From an uncultured Prochlorococcus sp. (GTDB taxonomy: Bacteria > Cyanobacteriota > Cyanobacteriia > PCC-6307 > Cyanobiaceae), in contig CACBFH010000007.1 of NCBI GenBank assembly GCA_902538515.1, positions 1 to 39,238 on the forward strand: DNA of 39,238 nt. The letters are read 5' to 3'. Under the pieces are notes generated by a model. It was not told the origin of the DNA. It worked only from the letters and a program-made list of their open reading frames with translations, and searched no databases. The position numbers and the translations under genes are program-made. Shown here piece after piece: positions 37,740 to 39,238 of this stretch. How positions within the stretch are numbered: position 1 is the stretch's first letter; the number at the start of each line of letters is the position of its first letter.

Positions 37740-37958
37740 ATGAAATCCATTGACGAACACATCCAAAAAGATCAATCGGAAATCGAATCTGCAAAAGCAG
37801 AGGGCAATCTTCCCAAGGTCAGACATTTAACTGAAGAGCTAAAAGAACTCGAAGAATACAAGGATCATCATCCAGAGGATAAACATGACCCTAATGCTTT
37901 GGAACTTTTCTGCGATGCCAATCCGGATGAACCGGAATGTCTTGTTTATGATGATTGA
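37740..37958 (+). CDS. cp12: CP12, GAPDH/PRK-binding regulator (C-terminal cysteine pair only)
   Basis: 72 residues from ATG. The C-terminal end LELFCDANPDEPECLVYDD is the CP12 GAPDH-binding module, with one cysteine pair (FC and EC). The N-terminal half is a charged helix (EIESAKAEGNLPKVRHLTEELKELEEY) with no cysteines and no AWDAVEEL core. CP12 links glyceraldehyde-3-phosphate dehydrogenase and phosphoribulokinase and so turns the Calvin cycle down in the dark. Loss of the N-terminal pair is known for Prochlorococcus-type CP12. It is probably monocistronic, bounded by a bidirectional terminator. Confidence 0.93.
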   Translation: MKSIDEHIQKDQSEIESAKAEGNLPKVRHLTEELKELEEYKDHHPEDKHDPNALELFCDANPDEPECLVYDD

Positions 37959-37985
37959 TTTTTCTTTTGATCGATAATGCACAAT

Positions 37986-38013
37986 AAAAAAGGGCTTCAA
38001 AAGCCCTTTTTTT
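37986..38013. terminator. Bidirectional terminator between cp12 and the 60-residue gene
   Basis: AAAAAAGGGCTT (37986-37997) pairs with AAGCCCTTTTTT (38001-38012) around a 3-base loop, with T runs on the right and, on the reverse strand, on the left. It lies between the stops of cp12 (37958) and the reverse-strand gene (38028), serving both. Confidence 0.93.
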
Positions 38014-38027
38014 ATTTGTTAAATTCT

Positions 38028-38210
38028 TTAGTAATCTCTATTAAAGTCAGATGGGCTTCCTGTAAGAGAACAAACAACCGACTCCTCATTTTTCATTTCC
38101 TTGACTTCTACAATTGGTCTTCCCATTTTCTTCAAAACCTCGATATCCTGAATCGTTTGACATCTAGCTATTATGTTTCCTTGTTGATCAAAGCAAGTAT
38201 AGAAATTCAT
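38028..38210 (-). CDS. Small conserved protein of unknown function
   Basis: 60 residues from ATG, starting MNFYTCFDQQGNIIARCQTI and containing EVLKKMGRPIVEVKEM. Two cysteines fall in the first 17 residues (Cys6 and Cys17) and a third at residue 47. It is soluble and I do not recognise it. It has its own bidirectional terminator just beyond its stop and lies in an 88-base-upstream spacing from obgE on the same strand, which makes a real gene likely. Confidence 0.72.
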   Translation of the reverse strand: MNFYTCFDQQGNIIARCQTIQDIEVLKKMGRPIVEVKEMKNEESVVCSLTGSPSDFNRDY

Positions 38211-38295
38211 ATTGTTTTAAAGACGTATCTTATTTATGACTAATTTTCATTATTAAATCAAGTGTATTTTTTTACAAAAAAATTTTTAATTTAAG

Positions 38296-39238
38296 TTAGA
38301 ACCTCTTCCATACTTCAGATAGCAGTGAAGATAAACCTTTTTTTAAAGATGAAGAAATAACTAAGACTTTCTTTTTAGATAAATCTTCTAACTTTTTTGT
38401 AATTATTTTCAAATAATCATCATCTACCAGCTCCATTTTATTCAATACTATTATCCTCTCTTTATCTAAAAGACCTTTCCCATATTTTTTTAATTCCTGC
38501 TCAATAATCTCAAAATCATGTAAAGGATTTTCTGCAATTGCATCAATTAAGTGAATAAGTATCTTCGTTCTTTGGATATGCCTTAAAAAATCATGCCCTA
38601 AACCCACTCCATCAGCAGCACCTGATATTAATCCAGGAATATCCGCAAAAAGGCAACCATTCCCATCAATTTTTCTTACTACACCTAAGTTAGGTATTAG
38701 TGTCGTGAAAGGATAATTTGCAATTTTTGGACGGGCAGATGATACAACGGAAATCAAAGTACTTTTACCAGCATTTGGAAGGCCTATAATCCCAACCTCT
38801 GCAAGAAGTTTTAGTTCTAATTGAACCTCCCATATCTCACCATCTTTTCCTTCAGTGAATGATTCTGGGGCTCTATTTTGATTACTTAAATAGTAAGCAT
38901 TACCATGTCCGCCTCTTCCTCCAATGGCAATAGTTAAACTCTGTTTATCTTTAGTTAAGTCTCCTAAAATGATTCCGGTTTGAATATCCCTTATTTCTGT
39001 ACCGCACGGAACTTTAAGGATTCTATTCTCACCTGAAGCACCTGATCTCTTATTAGGACCTCCTTTGCATCCATCTTCAGCAATTATTTCTCGTTTGAAT
39101 TTGAAATCTAATAATGTTTGTAGATTATTATCAGCCATCAAAATAACAGAACCCCCTCTGCCACCATTCCCCCCGGAAGGTCCTCCAGCAGGAACGAATT
39201 TTTCTCTTCTAAATGAAACTATTCCATTGCCACCTTTT
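38296..39238 (-). CDS. obgE: GTPase ObgE/CgtA, N-terminus cut off by the window edge
   Basis: The reverse-strand frame is open to the right edge, about 313 residues, and needs roughly 14 more for the usual start. The glycine-rich Obg fold is visible ([15 protein letters not shown], then the [14 protein letters not shown] and [20 protein letters not shown] blocks). The GTPase domain follows with GLPNAGKST (G1), TTLIPNLG (G2), [22 protein letters not shown] (G3) and NKMEL (G4). Obg is a ribosome-associated GTPase in 50S maturation and stress control. An ATG at 39138 preceded by TTG lies inside the fold and is not the start. Confidence 0.96.
   Translation of the reverse strand, partial: KGGNGIVSFRREKFVPAGGPSGGNGGRGGSVILMADNNLQTLLDFKFKREIIAEDGCKGGPNKRSGASGENRILKVPCGTEIRDIQTGIILGDLTKDKQSLTIAIGGRGGHGNAYYLSNQNRAPESFTEGKDGEIWEVQLELKLLAEVGIIGLPNAGKSTLISVVSSARPKIANYPFTTLIPNLGVVRKIDGNGCLFADIPGLISGAADGVGLGHDFLRHIQRTKILIHLIDAIAENPLHDFEIIEQELKKYGKGLLDKERIIVLNKMELVDDDYLKIITKKLEDLSKKKVLVISSSLKKGLSSLLSEVWKRF

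Noticed and set aside
1-39238. CRISPR array, insertion sequence, prophage, integrase or toxin-antitoxin system
   Set aside because: I saw no regularly spaced repeats, transposase or integrase motifs, or terminal inverted repeats with target duplications. The gene content is core metabolic and photosynthetic throughout.

Overview
This window looks like a stretch of core chromosome from a high-light-adapted Prochlorococcus. The evidence is the very AT-rich sequence, dense gene packing with 4-base overlaps and short spacers, frequent TTG/GTG starts with weak or absent Shine-Dalgarno sequences, and a picocyanobacterial gene set: psbA with a glutamine at the position equivalent to D1-130, psbN/psbH/psbI, psbO, ntcA, crtR, a CP12 without its N-terminal cysteine pair, and several cyanobacteria-only DUF families. 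The strain was not identified.

Layout. 1-2.6 kb: sfsA (cut by the left edge), a MurJ-like flippase and two small cyanobacterial proteins. 2.7-7.4 kb: tRNA-Arg, then glyA-cinA and leuC-leuD with ATGA overlaps. 7.4-10.1 kb: an LptD/OstA-like outer-membrane protein, then the small photosystem II genes psbI, psbN and psbH. 10.3-13.3 kb: pth, a small DUF3146-like gene, a RuvC-fold nuclease-like gene, a DUF3084 gene and ntcA. 13.5-18.7 kb: a corrinoid-adenosyltransferase-like protein with a lost P-loop, dcd and thyX (dTMP supply), txlA, glmM, trmB and a DUF3177 membrane protein. 19-24 kb: ileS, a Ycf66-like gene, tRNA-Leu, crtR and gatC. 24.3-28.2 kb: a 3-methyladenine DNA glycosylase, pyrB, a Ycf20-like gene, two small proteins and coaBC. 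28.4-35.3 kb: psbO, sat, ftsH, a KDPG-aldolase-like gene, aroC and psbA. 35.3-39.2 kb: a 434-base psbA upstream region holding a probable 42-residue gene, then an aspartoacylase family gene, a GST-like gene, cp12, a 60-residue protein and obgE (cut by the right edge).

The genes serve photosynthesis (psbA/I/N/H/O, crtR, ftsH, cp12), amino acid, nucleotide and cofactor synthesis (glyA, leuCD, aroC, pyrB, dcd, thyX, coaBC, sat), translation (ileS, gatC, pth, trmB, obgE, two tRNAs), envelope building (murJ, glmM, LptD-like) and nitrogen control (ntcA). I see no mobile element, prophage, CRISPR array or defence island.

The most interesting points are small ones. Two neighbouring plus-strand genes (crtR and the DNA glycosylase) have full-length, well-conserved reading frames but no ATG, GTG or TTG at the needed position. 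A probable unannotated 42-residue gene lies divergent to psbA. A CobO-like protein has lost its Walker A lysine. An 11-bp perfect inverted repeat sits just upstream of crtR. The only gene-free gap over 300 bases, apart from its small ORF, is 35305-35738. The next largest (18748-19035, 288 bases) is plain AT-rich sequence in which I see nothing beyond a doubtful 21-residue ORF overlapping its left end.
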